A stretch of DNA of 64,000 nucleotides from Uranotaenia lowii (Eukaryota; Arthropoda; Insecta; Diptera; Culicidae), in assembly GCF_029784155.1 (NCBI RefSeq), contig NC_073693.1, positions 358,003,825 to 358,067,824 on the forward strand, given 5' to 3'. The first letter of the stretch is position 1. Every line of letters starts with the position of its first letter. Shown piece after piece: positions 26,071 through 38,900 of the stretch. Under the pieces are notes generated by a model that did not search any database, was not told the origin of the DNA, and saw nothing but the letters and a program-made list of their open reading frames with translations. A program made the position numbers and the translations under genes.

Positions 26071-26405
26071 TAGGTTAAGTTATTAGGCTAAGTAGGTAGT
26101 GTTATTTTAATAATTCGTACAAAAAACATTAATGTTAACACATTGTAACACTTTTATTCTTTATGTAATCAACACTACACTATACAGAAATAGCTATAAA
26201 TGAAGATGAGATGCGACATGCAGGACACTTAAATTGGTAAAATATGTAAGAAACAAAATAAAGAGAAATAAATCTATGTTAATGCAAAAAAAAAAAATGC
26301 TAATCGGGTCATTCTTACATCAAATTTTGTGAAGCAAACATCAAGCGGAGTAAGCGACCTCGAGAAGACGGTTTTCAGGACAAGGAAAACCCTCAGATTA
26401 CGACA

Positions 26406-27264
26406 ATGGTGCAGTTGGCAGCAGCTACGGATCTACCATCCGATAGGTTTTTTATGAAGACTTGAAAAAAAAAGTCTTGTAGGAAGAAATCTCAACTTAA
26501 AAAAATAAGAGTTTCAATCTTTTTTCGGGTTACGTTTTGAACTTTTCAGTTAGAATAGAAAACAACGAAAAGTGAGTTTCGAATGTAAAGACGAAATGTA
26601 GTTTTTCGATATTTGTTGGAATAGCTTCGGTAGGAAAGACGAAGTTATTAGTTTGTGGAGTTCTGATGGAAAAGGCAGAAACTCTAGGATGAATCAAGAA
26701 AAAGGCTCAATTGTGTCTCCGATGAGAAGGCGGAAGATCAAAATAGAGTTCTGATCGATAAGACAGAAACTCTAACATGGAATCGAAAATATAAGGAGCA
26801 GAAAGGCTCATTTTTGTCTTCGATGAGAAGGAAGACCGAGAAGGCTGAACTCTAACATGAAATTGAAAGGCACATTTATGACCCGTTGAGAAGGCGGAAG
26901 AAAGAAAGTTGAACTCGGATGTAAAACTTTGAAACTTTATGATGAAAACACAGATAATAGTTATCTGTCTCCTATGAGAAAACAGAAGATTGAAATCAGC
27001 ATTCTGAAAAACTAAATGACCGAACCTATAAAAAAATCATTTGTGAAGAGATCATTCATGTTTTCCCGATGGTAAGGAAGACGATTGGAAGTAGAAACAT
27101 CTCCGATTGAGAAGCAAAAAAAAAATAGCTTTATTTAATGCTTATTGCATTCTGATAAAAACTTAATATTTTCGCAAAATAAAAAAAAATGAAGCGAATA
27201 ATTTAAATCTAAGAATCATTAATTTTGACGACATGATACTTGAGAGAGTACAGAAGGGAAGTAT
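26406..27264 (+). repeat. Internal region of the LTR element: degenerate ~100-bp repeats
   Basis: No gag or pol motif is present. From about 26560 to 27130 the text cycles through variants of 'aaggctcatttttgtctccgatgagaaggcggaag' and 'cagaaactctaacatgaaat', four to five loose copies with a period near 100 bp. This is a structural filler typical of non-autonomous LTR elements rather than a decayed polyprotein. Confidence 0.6.
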
Positions 27265-27651
27265 TGTAGGATAGATATGAGATAATGGAAAATATACAAT
27301 CCAATAATTTATGATAGAATAAAAGATCGTAATTTAATCACTTAGAGTTTCTCAACACGCACTAATAATTGACGGGCAAGTGAACAACATGCGGAATCCG
27401 AGAAAATCTGGCTACTTTGATGGAAAAATGTTTATTGCGTTCATTGTTGCGCGGTAACTTTTACCTTTAAAAAGAAAGGCACTTGTGCTAATCGGGCCCT
27501 AGAGGCGAATCTACCAAGCAAGCCTCTCTAATGAAATAAATTTAATGAATTGAGTCATTCTTAAATCGAATTTTGTGAAGCAAACATCAAGTGGAGTAAG
27601 CAACCTTGAGAAGACGGCCTTCGGGACAAGGAAAACCCTCAGATTACGACA

Positions 27652-27718
27652 GAATGGTAGGACGACTCGGGATGCAACAGAGATGAAGAAATGGTGGAAC
27701 AAATGGTGAAATTTTATC
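27652..27718 (+). pseudogene. C-terminal continuation of the DD37E transposase
   Basis: Immediately after the LTR element the frame reads GRTTRDATEMKKWWNKW before a stop, which is the Met-Lys-Lys-Trp-type tail of this transposase family. This places the LTR-element insertion inside the coding sequence. The element's 3' untranslated DNA and TIR follow to about 27873. Confidence 0.68.
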
Positions 27719-27938
27719 AAAACTTCATCGATTTTTTTTTTATTTTTTTTTCTTTAAAGTGCAATAAAAGACCTCCATTTTGTGCATAAAACATTATTAT
27801 TTTTTTTTAACAGAGCTCCGAGATAAACCCGTATTAATGCGTCCAGATATAAAGTGATCCATGCTTTAAGAGTGAAAATGTGGAGTGATGACAAAAAAAG
27901 GTCATCTCTTTGAGCTCGTGTCGGTCGATTCCTTCATG

Positions 27939-28011
27939 TTCACCGTGGTGAAATTGGCTAACGCGCTGTTGTACTGAAGCGGAGATTGCGGGTTCAAATC
28001 CTACCGGTGAA
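27939..28011 (+). tRNA. tRNA-like cloverleaf, anticodon position ACU, probably pseudogene
   Basis: 73 nt fold as a tRNA. The acceptor TTCACCG/CGGTGAA has 7 perfect pairs; the D stem is GTG/CGC with loop AAATTGGCTAA. The anticodon stem CTGTT/AGCGG (two G-U pairs) closes loop GTACTGA, with U33 and anticodon ACU. The variable loop is 5 nt. The T arm GCGGG-TTCAAAT-CCTAC has one mismatch. The A box TGGTGAAATTGG and B box GGTTCAAATCC are good, and a T6 Pol III terminator lies at 28022-28027. ACU is not a normal eukaryotic anticodon and a tRNA-Ser would need a long variable arm. It is therefore more likely a tRNA pseudogene, tRNA-like Pol III unit or SINE head than a working tRNA. Confidence 0.5.
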
Positions 28012-28027
28012 CCGTTGTATCTTTTTT

Positions 28028-29930
28028 GAAAAATTCATGATATTTACGGCTTATGTTCTTTCGTTCTTTGATAGCTCATGTTTCTCTGATACTTTCCATA
28101 ACCTTTGAAATTATGATTATTTTCAGCTACAAAAATGTACCAAGCGATTTCATAATATCAGTATGGATTATTTTTAATTTCTTATTCGTTTTATTCTTAT
28201 TTAAAGGAAGTTTTGAAGAAATAAATTTTGACAAAATTTTATTTTGATTTTCCCTGACTAAAAACAGATCGTTTTGTTTGGAGCGTTTTCACTAACAGCT
28301 TAAGTCTTCAAAAAAGAAAATATACAAAAACAGCCATCATCTTCCAACTTTCAAAACCTTTCAAACAAAATGGAAAGTCACTATCCGGAGGCAGCAAAAG
28401 GCTTAGACACAAAAAACTGCATATCTTTATTGTTCTCAATTTCTTGTCCTAGCTGTTAACGTTGGTGTGAATGATGTGTCTACACAGGTGAACTTTTGCC
28501 ATAAAAGTTCATTTTGAAGAAGGATAAAATACAATCTCCCCCAAGGTATTGTGTAAACTGTGCTCTGTTAAGAGGTAAAAATTGACACAAACCGGTCGTT
28601 TTCTTAGCTCACTTTCTATGCTCAAGATGGGTATTGTTCTATGCTCGGTGAAACTATTCAACGAGTTATTAATTTAAATGGATGTTTCTTTCGGAGATAT
28701 TGTTGTCGTTAAGAAAGCATATGAAAAATACTGCTGCCGCAAAACTAGGCAAACAATTTATTTCTTGTAACAAACCACTCAAAAGCGGTGAAAAACATGT
28801 TTGAATCCACCTATATTGCCGACTTGAACCCGTTTTTAAGTTTTGTGAATATCTCTTAAGAACTTTTTTTTTTCTCACATGCACTCTGTTCTATAAGAAA
28901 AAACTTCAAACCCCCAAGTGGAAGCTCGGGGCACCAAAACTCCATACATCCCCACACGTATGAGTTCGAGTTGGTATTTTGGGGGTTCGTTATTGAAAGT
29001 GTAAAACGGGACGCCCACAGGGTTGAAAGTAATTTAACTTTTGTTTCTACGAGTAGCTGCATCCCGTTTTTTGTCTTTCTTTTTCAGACGTGTATGTTTT
29101 CACTTTTTTCCTGCAATCTTCTTGTGTAGTGCTCAACTTCTATCTTGTGTTGTTTTATTTTCATCAACGAGTTGTGATATGTCTTTGTGCTTGTCTTGTT
29201 ATGTTGGGATTCTTTTTTTTTCGCTCCCTCAAACTTGCCAAGTTATTCATTAGGTGTGTGTAGAAGGATTATTTTTTCCTTTTAGGTAAGGTGAACTTTT
29301 TTCACTTTATTTTATGTTTGGCACACCAGGCTATCACTTGAAATATTAATTAAAAATGCTCATGGGAAGCTCGACTTTGAGAAGCTAAAAAAGTGTCTTG
29401 GTATGGAAAGAAACGTGGTTAACTACAATGCTTAGAAAAATTCAATTATTGAAAATTATCTTTTCTGGTGGATTTTGAATTATGATTTTTTTTTTAAATA
29501 TGAAGGTGAGACAAACACTAAAGCAGAAAAAATTAAAATCAATCTGTTAACAATTTTATGCTCGAGATCGGACGTGTTTTTTTTTTGACGACCCGTTTTT
29601 TTCCCGTTTGTTTTTTTTTTTGCGACTAGAAAATTTTGTGAATTTCAAATGTTTTAGGAATTCTGTTTCGATACATTGAAATATATAAAAATCAGAGAAA
29701 TGAAAAATATGCTCTTTATTTTTAAATCTGGTGTTTTGTTGTGCTGGGCGCATCGTTCGAGAGAAGAATAAATCGTTAGTGGTAGAAAAATGTGAGCAAA
29801 TGCTATATCTGGTCGTCTTGAAATTCAGGTTTCAAATCCAATAAGTTTAGTTTTGGTTGGGGAGGTATAAATGACCAATTAAGTTGTTAAAATTGTGTTG
29901 GTATTCACATTTCCAGTGATTAATGTTTTT
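28028..29930. other. Spacer, no gene supported
   Basis: T-rich DNA with homopolymer runs and short open frames in several registers. No element ends or motifs were recognised before the satellite begins at 29931. Confidence 0.5.
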
Positions 29931-32900
29931 TGTCATTTTTGTCATTTTTGTCATTTTTGTCATTTTTGTCATTTTTGTCATTTTTGTCATTTTTGTCATT
30001 TTTGTCATTTTTGTCATTTTTGTCATTTTTGTCATTTTTGTCATTTTTGTCATTTTTGTCATTTTTGTCATTTTTGTCATTTTTTTCATTTTTGTCATTT
30101 TTGTCATTTTTGTCATTTTTGTCATTTTTGTCATTTTTGTCATTTTTGTCATTTTTGTCATTTTTGTCATTTTTGTCATTTTTGTCATTTTTGTCATTTT
30201 TGTCATTTTTGTCATTTTTGTCATTTTTGTCATTTTTGTCATTTTTGTCATTTTTGTCATTTTTGTCATTTTTGTCATTTTTGTCATTTTTGTCATTTTT
30301 GTCATTTTTGTCATTTTTGTCATTTTTGTCATTTTTGTCATTTTTGTCATTTTTGTCATTTTTGTCATTTTTGTCATTTTTGTCATTTTTGTCATTTTTG
30401 TCATTTTTGTCATTTTTGTCATTTTTGTCATTTTTGTCATTTTTGTCATTTTTGTCATTTTTGTCATTTTTGTCATTTTTGTCATTTTTGTCATTTTTGT
30501 CATTTTTGTCATTTTTGTCATTTTTGTCATTTTTGTCATTTTTGTCATTTTTGTCATTTTTGTCATTTTTGTCATTTTTGTCATTTTTGTCATTTTTGTC
30601 ATTTTTGTCATTTTTGTCATTTTTGTCATTTTTGTCATTTTTGTCATTTTGTCATTTTTGTCATCTTTGTCATCTTTGTCATCTTTGTCATCTTTGTCAT
30701 CTTTGTCATCTTTTGTCATCTTTGTCATTTTTGTCATTTTTGTCATTTTTGTCATTTTTGTCATTTTTGTCATTTTTGTCATTTTTGTCATTTTTGTCAT
30801 TTTTGTCATTTTTGTCATTTTTGTCATTTTTGTCATTTTTGTCATTTTTGTCATTTTTGTCATTTTTGTCATTTTTGTCATTTTTGTCATTTTTGTCATT
30901 TTTGTCATTTTTGTCATTTTTGTCATTTTTGTCATTTTTGTCATTTTTGTCATTTTTGTCATTTTTGCCATTTTTGTCATTTTTGTCATTTTTGTCATTT
31001 TTGTCATTTTTGTCATTTTTGTCATTTTTGTCATTTTTGTCATTTTTGTCATTTTTGTCATTTTTGTCATTTTTGTCATTTTTGTCATTTTTGTCATTTT
31101 TGTCATTTTTGTCATTTTTGTCATTTTTGTCATTTTTGTCATTTTTGTCATTTTTGTCATTTTTGTCATTTTTGTCATTTTTGTCATTTTTGTCATTTTT
31201 GTCATTTTTGTCATTTTGTCATTTTTGTCATTTTTGTCATTTTTGTCATTTTTGTCATTTTTGTCATTTTTGTCATTTTTGTAATTTTTGTCATTTTTGT
31301 CATTTTTGTCATTTTTGTCATTTTTGTCATTTTTGTCATTTTTGTCATTTTTGTCATTTTTGTCATTTTTGTCATTTTTGTCATTTTTGTCATTTTTGTC
31401 ATTTTTGTCGTTTTTGTCATTTTTGTCAGTTTTGTCATTTTTGTCATTTTTGTCATTTTTGTCATTTTTGTCATTTTTGTCATTTTTGTCATTTTTGTCA
31501 TTTTTGTCATTTTTGTCATTTTTGTCATTTTTGTCATTTTTGTCATTTTTGTCATTTTTGTCATTTTTGTCATTTTTGTCATTTTGTCATTTTTGTCATT
31601 TTTGTCATTTTTGTCATTTTTGTCATTTTTGTCATTTTTGTCATTTTTGTCATTTTTGTCATTTTTGTCATTTTGTCATTTTTGTCATTTTTGTCATTTT
31701 GTTGTCATTTTTGTCATTTTTGTCATTTTTGTCATTTTGTCATTTTTGTCATTTTTGTCATTTTTGTCATTTTTGTCATTTTTGTCATTTTTGTCATTTT
31801 TGTCATTTTTGTCATTTTGGTCATTTTTGTCATTTTTGTCATTTTTGTCATTTTTGTCATTTTTGTCATTTTTGTCATTTTTGTCATTTTTGTCATTTTT
31901 GTCATTTTTGTCATTTTTGTCATTTTTGTCATTTTTGTCATTTTTGTCATTTTTGTCATTTTTGTCATTTTTGTCATTTTTGTCATTTTTGTCATTTTTG
32001 TCATTTTTGTCATTTTTGTCATTTTTGTCATTTTTGTCATTTTTGTCATTTTTGTCATTTTTGTCATTTTTGTCATTTTTGTCATTTTTGTCATTTTTGT
32101 CATTTTTGTCATTTTTGTCATTTTTGTCATTTTTGTCATTTTTGTCATTTTTGTCATTTTTTGTCATTTTTGTCATTTTTGTCATTTTTGTCATTTTTGT
32201 CATTTTTGTCATTTTTGTCATTTTTGTCATTTTTGTCATTTTTGTCATTTTTGTCATTTTTGTCATTTTTGTCATTTTTGTCATTTTTGTCATTTTTGTC
32301 ATTTTTGTCATTTTGTCATTTTTGTCATTTTTGTCATTTTTGTCATTTTTGTCATTTTTGTCATTTTTGTCATTTTTGTCATTTTTGTCATTTTTGTCAT
32401 TTTTGTCATTTTTGTCATTTTTGTCATTTTTGTCATTTTTGTCATTTTTGTCATTTTTGTCATTTTTGTCATTTTTGTCATTTTTGTCATTTTTGTCATT
32501 TTTGTCATTTTTGTCATTTTTGTCATTTTTGTCATTTTGTCATTTTTGTCATTTTTGTCATTTTTGTCATTTTTGTCATTTTTGTCATTTTTGTCATTTT
32601 TGTCATTTTGGTCATTTTGGTCATTTTGGTCATTTTTGTCATTTTTGTCATTTTTGTCATTTTTGTCATTTTTGTCATTTTTGTCATTTTTGTCATTTTT
32701 GTCATTTTTGTCATTTTTGTCATTTTTGTCATTTTTGTCATTTTTGTCATTTTTGTCATTTTGTCATTTTTGTCATTTTTGTCATTTTTGTCATTTTTGT
32801 CATTTTTGTCATTTTTGTCATTTTTGTCATTTTTGTCATTTTTGTCATTTTTGTCATTTTTGTCATTTTTGTCATTTTGTCATTTTTGTCATTTTTTGTC

Positions 32901-35900
32901 ATTTTTGTCATTTTTGTCATTTTTGTCATTTTTGTCATTTTTGTCATTTTTGTCATTTTTGTCATTTTTGTCATTTTTGTCATTTTTGTCATTTTGTCAT
33001 TTTTGTCATTTTTGTCATTTTGTCATTTTTGTCATTTTTGTCATTTTTGTCATTTTTGTCATTTTTGTCATTTTTGTCATTTTTGTCATTTTTGTCATTT
33101 TTGTCATTTTTGTCATTTTTGTCATTTTTGTCATTTTTGTCATTTTTGTCATTTTTGTCATTTTTGTCATTTTTGTCATTTTTGTCATTTTTGTCATTTT
33201 TGTCATTTTTGTCATTTTTGTCATTTTTGTCATTTTTGTCATTTTTGTCATTTTTGTCATTTTTGTCATTTTTGTCATTTTTGTCATTTTTGTCATTTTT
33301 GTCATTTTTGTCATTTTTGTCATTTTTGTCATTTTTGTCATTTTTGTCATTTTTGTCATTTTGTCATTTTTGTCATTTTTGTCATTTTTGTCATTTTTGT
33401 CATTTTTGTCATTTTTGTCATTTTTGTCATTTTTGTCATTTTTGTCATTTTTGTCATTTTTGTCATTTTTGTCATTTTTGTCATTTTTGTCATTTTTGTC
33501 ATTTTTGTCATTTTTGTCATTTTTGTCATTTTTGTCATTTTTGTCATTTTTGTCATTTTTGTCATTTTTGTCATTTTTGTCATTTTTGTCATTTTTGTCA
33601 TTTTTGTCATTTTTGTCATTTTTGTCATTTTTGTCATTTTTGTCATTTTTGTCATTTTTGTCATTTTTGTCATTTTTGTCATTTTTGTCATTTTTGTCAT
33701 TTTTGTCATTTTTGTCATTTTTGTCATTTTTGTCATTTTTGTCATTTTTGTCATTTTTGTCATTTTTGTCATTTTTGTCATTTTTGTCATTTTTGTCATT
33801 TTTGTCATTTTTGTCATTTTTGTCATTTTTGTCATTTTTGTCATTTTTGTCATTTTTGTCATTTTTGTCATTTTTGTCATTTTTGTCATTTTTGTCATTT
33901 TTGTCATTTTTGTCATTTTTGTCATTTTTGTCATTTTTGTCATTTTTGTCATTTTTGTCATTTTTGTCATTTTTGTCATTTTTGTCATTTTTGTCATTTT
34001 TGTCATTTTTGTCATTTTTGTCATTTTTGTCATTTTTGTCATTTTTGTCATTTTTGTCATTTTTGTCATTTTTGTCATTTTTGTCATTTTTGTCATTTTT
34101 GTCATTTTTGTCATTTTTGTCATTTTTGTCATTTTTGTCATTTTTGTCATTTTTGTCATTTTTGTCATTTTTGTCATTTTTGTCATTTTTGTCATTTTTG
34201 TCATTTTTGTCATTTTTGTCATTTTTGTCATTTTTGTCATTTTTGTCATTTTTGTCATTTTTGTCATTTTTGTCATTTTTGTCATTTTTGTCATTTTTGT
34301 CATTTTTGTCATTTTTGTCATTTTTGTCATTTTTGTCATTTTTGTCATTTTTGTCATTTTTGTCATTTTTGTCATTTTTGTCATTTTTGTCATTTTTGTC
34401 ATTTTTGTCATTTTTGTCATTTTTGTCATTTTTGTCATTTTTGTCATTTTTGTCATTTTTGTCATTTTTGTCATTTTTGTCATTTTTGTCATTTTTGTCA
34501 TTTTTGTCATTTTTGTCATTTTTGTCATTTTTGTCATTTTTGTCATTTTTGTCATTTTTGTCATTTTTGTCATTTTTGTCATTTTTGTCATTTTTGTCAT
34601 TTTTGTCATTTTTGTCATTTTTGTCATTTTTGTCATTTTTGTCATTTTTGTCATTTTTGTCATTTTTGTCATTTTTGTCATTTTTGTCATTTTTGTCATT
34701 TTTGTCATTTTTGTCATTTTTGTCATTTTTGTCATTTTTGTCATTTTTGTCATTTTTGTCATTTTTGTCATTTTTGTCATTTTTGTCATTTTTGTCATTT
34801 TTGTCATTTTTGTCATTTTTGTCATTTTTGTCATTTTTGTCATTTTTGTCATTTTTGTCATTTTTGTCATTTTTGTCATTTTTGTCATTTTTGTCATTTT
34901 TGTCATTTTTGTCATTTTTGTCATTTTTGTCATTTTTGTCATTTTTGTCATTTTTGTCATTTTTGTCATTTTTGTCATTTTTGTCATTTTTGTCATTTTT
35001 GTCATTTTTGTCATTTTTGTCATTTTTGTCATTTTTGTCATTTTTGTCATTTTTGTCATTTTTGTCATTTTTGTCATTTTTGTCATTTTTGTCATTTTTG
35101 TCATTTTTGTCATTTTTGTCATTTTTGTCATTTTTGTCATTTTTGTCATTTTTGTCATTTTTGTCATTTTTGTCATTTTTGTCATTTTTGTCATTTTTGT
35201 CATTTTTGTCATTTTTGTCATTTTTGTCATTTTTGTCATTTTTGTCATTTTTGTCATTTTTGTCATTTTTGTCATTTTTGTCATTTTTGTCATTTTTGTC
35301 ATTTTTGTCATTTTTGTCATTTTTGTCATTTTTGTCATTTTTGTCATTTTTGTCATTTTTGTCATTTTTGTCATTTTTGTCATTTTTGTCATTTTTGTCA
35401 TTTTTGTCATTTTTGTCATTTTTGTCATTTTTGTCATTTTTGTCATTTTTGTCATTTTTGTCATTTTTGTCATTTTTGTCATTTTTGTCATTTTTGTCAT
35501 TTTTGTCATTTTTGTCATTTTTGTCATTTTTGTCATTTTTGTCATTTTTGTCATTTTTGTCATTTTTGTCATTTTTGTCATTTTTGTCATTTTTGTCATT
35601 TTTGTCATTTTTGTCATTTTTGTCATTTTTGTCATTTTTGTCATTTTTGTCATTTTTGTCATTTTTGTCATTTTTGTCATTTTTGTCATTTTTGTCATTT
35701 TTGTCATTTTTGTCATTTTTGTCATTTTTGTCATTTTTGTCATTTTTGTCATTTTTGTCATTTTTGTCATTTTTGTCATTTTTGTCATTTTTGTCATTTT
35801 TGTCATTTTTGTCATTTTTGTCATTTTTGTCATTTTTGTCATTTTTGTCATTTTTGTCATTTTTGTCATTTTTGTCATTTTTGTCATTTTTGTCATTTTT

Positions 35901-38900
35901 GTCATTTTTGTCATTTTTGTCATTTTTGTCATTTTTGTCATTTTTGTCATTTTTGTCATTTTTGTCATTTTTGTCATTTTTGTCATTTTTGTCATTTTTG
36001 TCATTTTTGTCATTTTTGTCATTTTTGTCATTTTTGTCATTTTTGTCATTTTTGTCATTTTTGTCATTTTTGTCATTTTTGTCATTTTTGTCATTTTTGT
36101 CATTTTTGTCATTTTTGTCATTTTTGTCATTTTTGTCATTTTTGTCATTTTTGTCATTTTTGTCATTTTTGTCATTTTTGTCATTTTTGTCATTTTTGTC
36201 ATTTTTGTCATTTTTGTCATTTTTGTCATTTTTGTCATTTTTGTCATTTTTGTCATTTTTGTCATTTTTGTCATTTTTGTCATTTTTGTCATTTTTGTCA
36301 TTTTTGTCATTTTTGTCATTTTTGTCATTTTTGTCATTTTTGTCATTTTTGTCATTTTTGTCATTTTTGTCATTTTTGTCATTTTTGTCATTTTTGTCAT
36401 TTTTGTCATTTTTGTCATTTTTGTCATTTTTGTCATTTTTGTCATTTTTGTCATTTTTGTCATTTTTGTCATTTTTGTCATTTTTGTCATTTTTGTCATT
36501 TTTGTCATTTTTGTCATTTTTGTCATTTTTGTCATTTTTGTCATTTTTGTCATTTTTGTCATTTTTGTCATTTTTGTCATTTTTGTCATTTTTGTCATTT
36601 TTGTCATTTTTGTCATTTTTGTCATTTTTGTCATTTTTGTCATTTTTGTCATTTTTGTCATTTTTGTCATTTTTGTCATTTTTGTCATTTTTGTCATTTT
36701 TGTCATTTTTGTCATTTTTGTCATTTTTGTCATTTTTGTCATTTTTGTCATTTTTGTCATTTTTGTCATTTTTGTCATTTTTGTCATTTTTGTCATTTTT
36801 GTCATTTTTGTCATTTTTGTCATTTTTGTCATTTTTGTCATTTTTGTCATTTTTGTCATTTTTGTCATTTTTGTCATTTTTGTCATTTTTGTCATTTTTG
36901 TCATTTTTGTCATTTTTGTCATTTTTGTCATTTTTGTCATTTTTGTCATTTTTGTCATTTTTGTCATTTTTGTCATTTTTGTCATTTTTGTCATTTTTGT
37001 CATTTTTGTCATTTTTGTCATTTTTGTCATTTTTGTCATTTTTGTCATTTTTGTCATTTTTGTCATTTTTGTCATTTTTGTCATTTTTGTCATTTTTGTC
37101 ATTTTTGTCATTTTTGTCATTTTTGTCATTTTTGTCATTTTTGTCATTTTTGTCATTTTTGTCATTTTTGTCATTTTTGTCATTTTTGTCATTTTTGTCA
37201 TTTTTGTCATTTTTGTCATTTTTGTCATTTTTGTCATTTTTGTCATTTTTGTCATTTTTGTCATTTTTGTCATTTTTGTCATTTTTGTCATTTTTGTCAT
37301 TTTTGTCATTTTTGTCATTTTTGTCATTTTTGTCATTTTTGTCATTTTTGTCATTTTTGTCATTTTTGTCATTTTTGTCATTTTTGTCATTTTTGTCATT
37401 TTTGTCATTTTTGTCATTTTTGTCATTTTTGTCATTTTTGTCATTTTTGTCATTTTTGTCATTTTTGTCATTTTTGTCATTTTTGTCATTTTTGTCATTT
37501 TTGTCATTTTTGTCATTTTTGTCATTTTTGTCATTTTTGTCATTTTTGTCATTTTTGTCATTTTTGTCATTTTTGTCATTTTTGTCATTTTTGTCATTTT
37601 TGTCATTTTTGTCATTTTTGTCATTTTTGTCATTTTTGTCATTTTTGTCATTTTTGTCATTTTTGTCATTTTTGTCATTTTTGTCATTTTTGTCATTTTT
37701 GTCATTTTTGTCATTTTTGTCATTTTTGTCATTTTTGTCATTTTTGTCATTTTTGTCATTTTTGTCATTTTTGTCATTTTTGTCATTTTTGTCATTTTTG
37801 TCATTTTTGTCATTTTTGTCATTTTTGTCATTTTTGTCATTTTTGTCATTTTTGTCATTTTTGTCATTTTTGTCATTTTTGTCATTTTTGTCATTTTTGT
37901 CATTTTTGTCATTTTTGTCATTTTTGTCATTTTTGTCATTTTTGTCATTTTTGTCATTTTTGTCATTTTTGTCATTTTTGTCATTTTTGTCATTTTTGTC
38001 ATTTTTGTCATTTTTGTCATTTTTGTCATTTTTGTCATTTTTGTCATTTTTGTCATTTTTGTCATTTTTGTCATTTTTGTCATTTTTGTCATTTTTGTCA
38101 TTTTTGTCATTTTTGTCATTTTTGTCATTTTTGTCATTTTTGTCATTTTTGTCATTTTTGTCATTTTTGTCATTTTTGTCATTTTTGTCATTTTTGTCAT
38201 TTTTGTCATTTTTGTCATTTTTGTCATTTTTGTCATTTTTGTCATTTTTGTCATTTTTGTCATTTTTGTCATTTTTGTCATTTTTGTCATTTTTGTCATT
38301 TTTGTCATTTTTGTCATTTTTGTCATTTTTGTCATTTTTGTCATTTTTGTCATTTTTGTCATTTTTGTCATTTTTGTCATTTTTGTCATTTTTGTCATTT
38401 TTGTCATTTTTGTCATTTTTGTCATTTTTGTCATTTTTGTCATTTTTGTCATTTTTGTCATTTTTGTCATTTTTGTCATTTTTGTCATTTTTGTCATTTT
38501 TGTCATTTTTGTCATTTTTGTCATTTTTGTCATTTTTGTCATTTTTGTCATTTTTGTCATTTTTGTCATTTTTGTCATTTTTGTCATTTTTGTCATTTTT
38601 GTCATTTTTGTCATTTTTGTCATTTTTGTCATTTTTGTCATTTTTGTCATTTTTGTCATTTTTGTCATTTTTGTCATTTTTGTCATTTTTGTCATTTTTG
38701 TCATTTTTGTCATTTTTGTCATTTTTGTCATTTTTGTCATTTTTGTCATTTTTGTCATTTTTGTCATTTTTGTCATTTTTGTCATTTTTGTCATTTTTGT
38801 CATTTTTGTCATTTTTGTCATTTTTGTCATTTTTGTCATTTTTGTCATTTTTGTCATTTTTGTCATTTTTGTCATTTTTGTCATTTTTGTCATTTTTGTC

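Larger units (their letters stand above)
21939..26297 (+). mobile_element. Full-length Jockey-clade LINE
   Basis: A 4.36-kb non-LTR retrotransposon with a 5' UTR of about 250 bp, ORF1, an overlapping ORF2, a 3' UTR and an A tail (26286-26297). It is flanked by a perfect 13-bp duplication TGCTAATCGGGTC at 21926-21938 and 26298-26310. The target lies inside the 5' LTR of the Copia-like element, making this the youngest layer of the nest. Only one obvious coding lesion is present, the stop in ORF2. Confidence 0.92.
21703..27651 (+). mobile_element. Copia-like LTR retrotransposon, non-autonomous, hosting a LINE
   Basis: Two direct repeats begin TGTAGGATAGATATGAGATA and end TCAGATTACGACA. The 5' LTR runs 21703-26405, split by a Jockey LINE, and the 3' LTR is 27265-27651 (387 bp). 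A purine-rich tract CAGAAGGGAAGTAT (27251-27264) precedes the 3' LTR. Flanks GTATG (21698-21702) and GAATG (27652-27656) are a 5-bp target duplication with one change. TG...CA ends, the polypurine tract and 5-bp duplication fit an LTR retrotransposon; Copia is inferred from the LTR wording. The internal region is only 859 bp and encodes no gag or pol. Confidence 0.75.
17793..27873 (+). mobile_element. DD37E Tc1-type transposon, split by two later insertions
   Basis: Inverted terminal sequences at about 17793-17827 and 27840-27873 share TTAAAGCATGGAT and ATCTGGACGCA with 75-80% match over about 35 bp. The element's own DNA is now three pieces: 17793-17880, 20857-21702 and 27652-27873, together about 1.15 kb, close to the usual size of such elements. 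The gaps are filled by a TIR element (17883-20854) and a Copia-like LTR element (21703-27651). The outer TA duplication is not clean, so the ends are approximate. Confidence 0.75.

Noticed and set aside
27939..28011. Functional tRNA-Ser
   Set aside because: Anticodon ACU is not normally used, the long Ser variable arm is missing and the T stem has a mismatch.
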